Origin: Rhizobium bangladeshense
GTDB taxonomy: Bacteria; Pseudomonadota; Alphaproteobacteria; Rhizobiales; Rhizobiaceae
Assembly (NCBI RefSeq): GCF_001662075.1
Contig: NZ_LYPL01000003.1
Span: forward strand, 372,001-436,000
Reading direction: 5' to 3'
Length of the DNA: 64,000 nt
The position numbers and the translations under genes were made by a program. This document shows, piece by piece, positions 62,717 through 64,000 of this stretch (position 1 is the stretch's first letter; each line of letters starts with the position of its first letter). Under the pieces are notes generated by a model, which worked only from the letters and a program-made list of their open reading frames with translations, was not told the origin of the DNA and searched no databases.

Positions 62717-64000
<1,284 letters not shown>

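Overview
The window looks like a core chromosomal segment of a Rhizobium species, most likely in the R. leguminosarum / R. etli group. It is GC-rich and densely packed. It carries a circularly permuted alphaproteobacterial tmRNA whose tag reads (A)ANDNYAEARLAA, an SspB-alpha adaptor, an HflKC-DegP block next to thyA-folA, LysE-type exporters, a Rhizobium-like flagellin and several rhizobial palindromic intergenic repeats. The assignment comes from gene content and sequence recollection, not from a search. No phage, CRISPR array, transposase, rRNA or ordinary tRNA gene was found.

Region 1-2.2 kb holds three adjacent genes (an SDR-DoxX fusion, a DUF2269 membrane protein and a LysE exporter), each broken by a single frameshift. 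Region 2.3-6 kb has an aldo/keto reductase and the acetolactate synthase genes ilvI-ilvH. These are read from a promoter that almost abuts the start codon of a short leader peptide rich in Leu, Ile and Val codons, followed by an attenuator. Region 6-13 kb has a HerA-like ATPase, a DapA-like aldolase plus LysE exporter divergent from a MocR regulator, and miaA and serB with overlapping start codons. Region 13-19 kb is the protein quality-control and thymidylate block: thyA-folA, hflK-hflC and degP.

Region 19-25.8 kb starts with tmRNA, sspB, a DUF4169 protein and a ribbon-helix-helix protein, then a very large AsmA protein and a FAD-linked oxidase. Region 26-31.4 kb has an aldo/keto reductase/LysR pair, an AbrB-family membrane protein, an AraC/DUF2000 pair and an OmpA-type lipoprotein. 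Region 31.4-39.5 kb has a repeat patch, an isolated GTG-start flagellin, an RND efflux pair, a membrane-anchored adenylate cyclase and a decayed vapBC locus. Region 39.5-44.3 kb is the prkA-yeaH-spoVR stress operon, preceded by a match to the alphaproteobacterial general stress promoter.

Region 44.7-53.4 kb has a VOC protein, uvrD, pncA, a GT-C-like membrane protein, a RibD-C protein, a MITE-like inverted-repeat element, DUF2164 and azlCD. Region 53.4-64 kb has pepP, a small conserved-looking protein, prmA, a SCO protein, an MCP-cheW pair, creA, an exonuclease, a GNAT acetyltransferase and the 3' part of ligA.

Together the genes cover branched-chain amino acid synthesis and export (ilvIH, azlCD), ribosome rescue and tagged-protein degradation (ssrA, sspB), envelope protein quality control (hflKC, degP), nucleotide synthesis and DNA repair (thyA, folA, uvrD, ligA) and stress or motility functions. 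I did not find an obvious large undescribed system. The best leads are the near-leaderless ilv leader peptide, a motif shared between the SspB tail and the N-terminus of the neighbouring DUF4169 protein, the stress promoter at prkA, and a few small ORFs and repeat elements.
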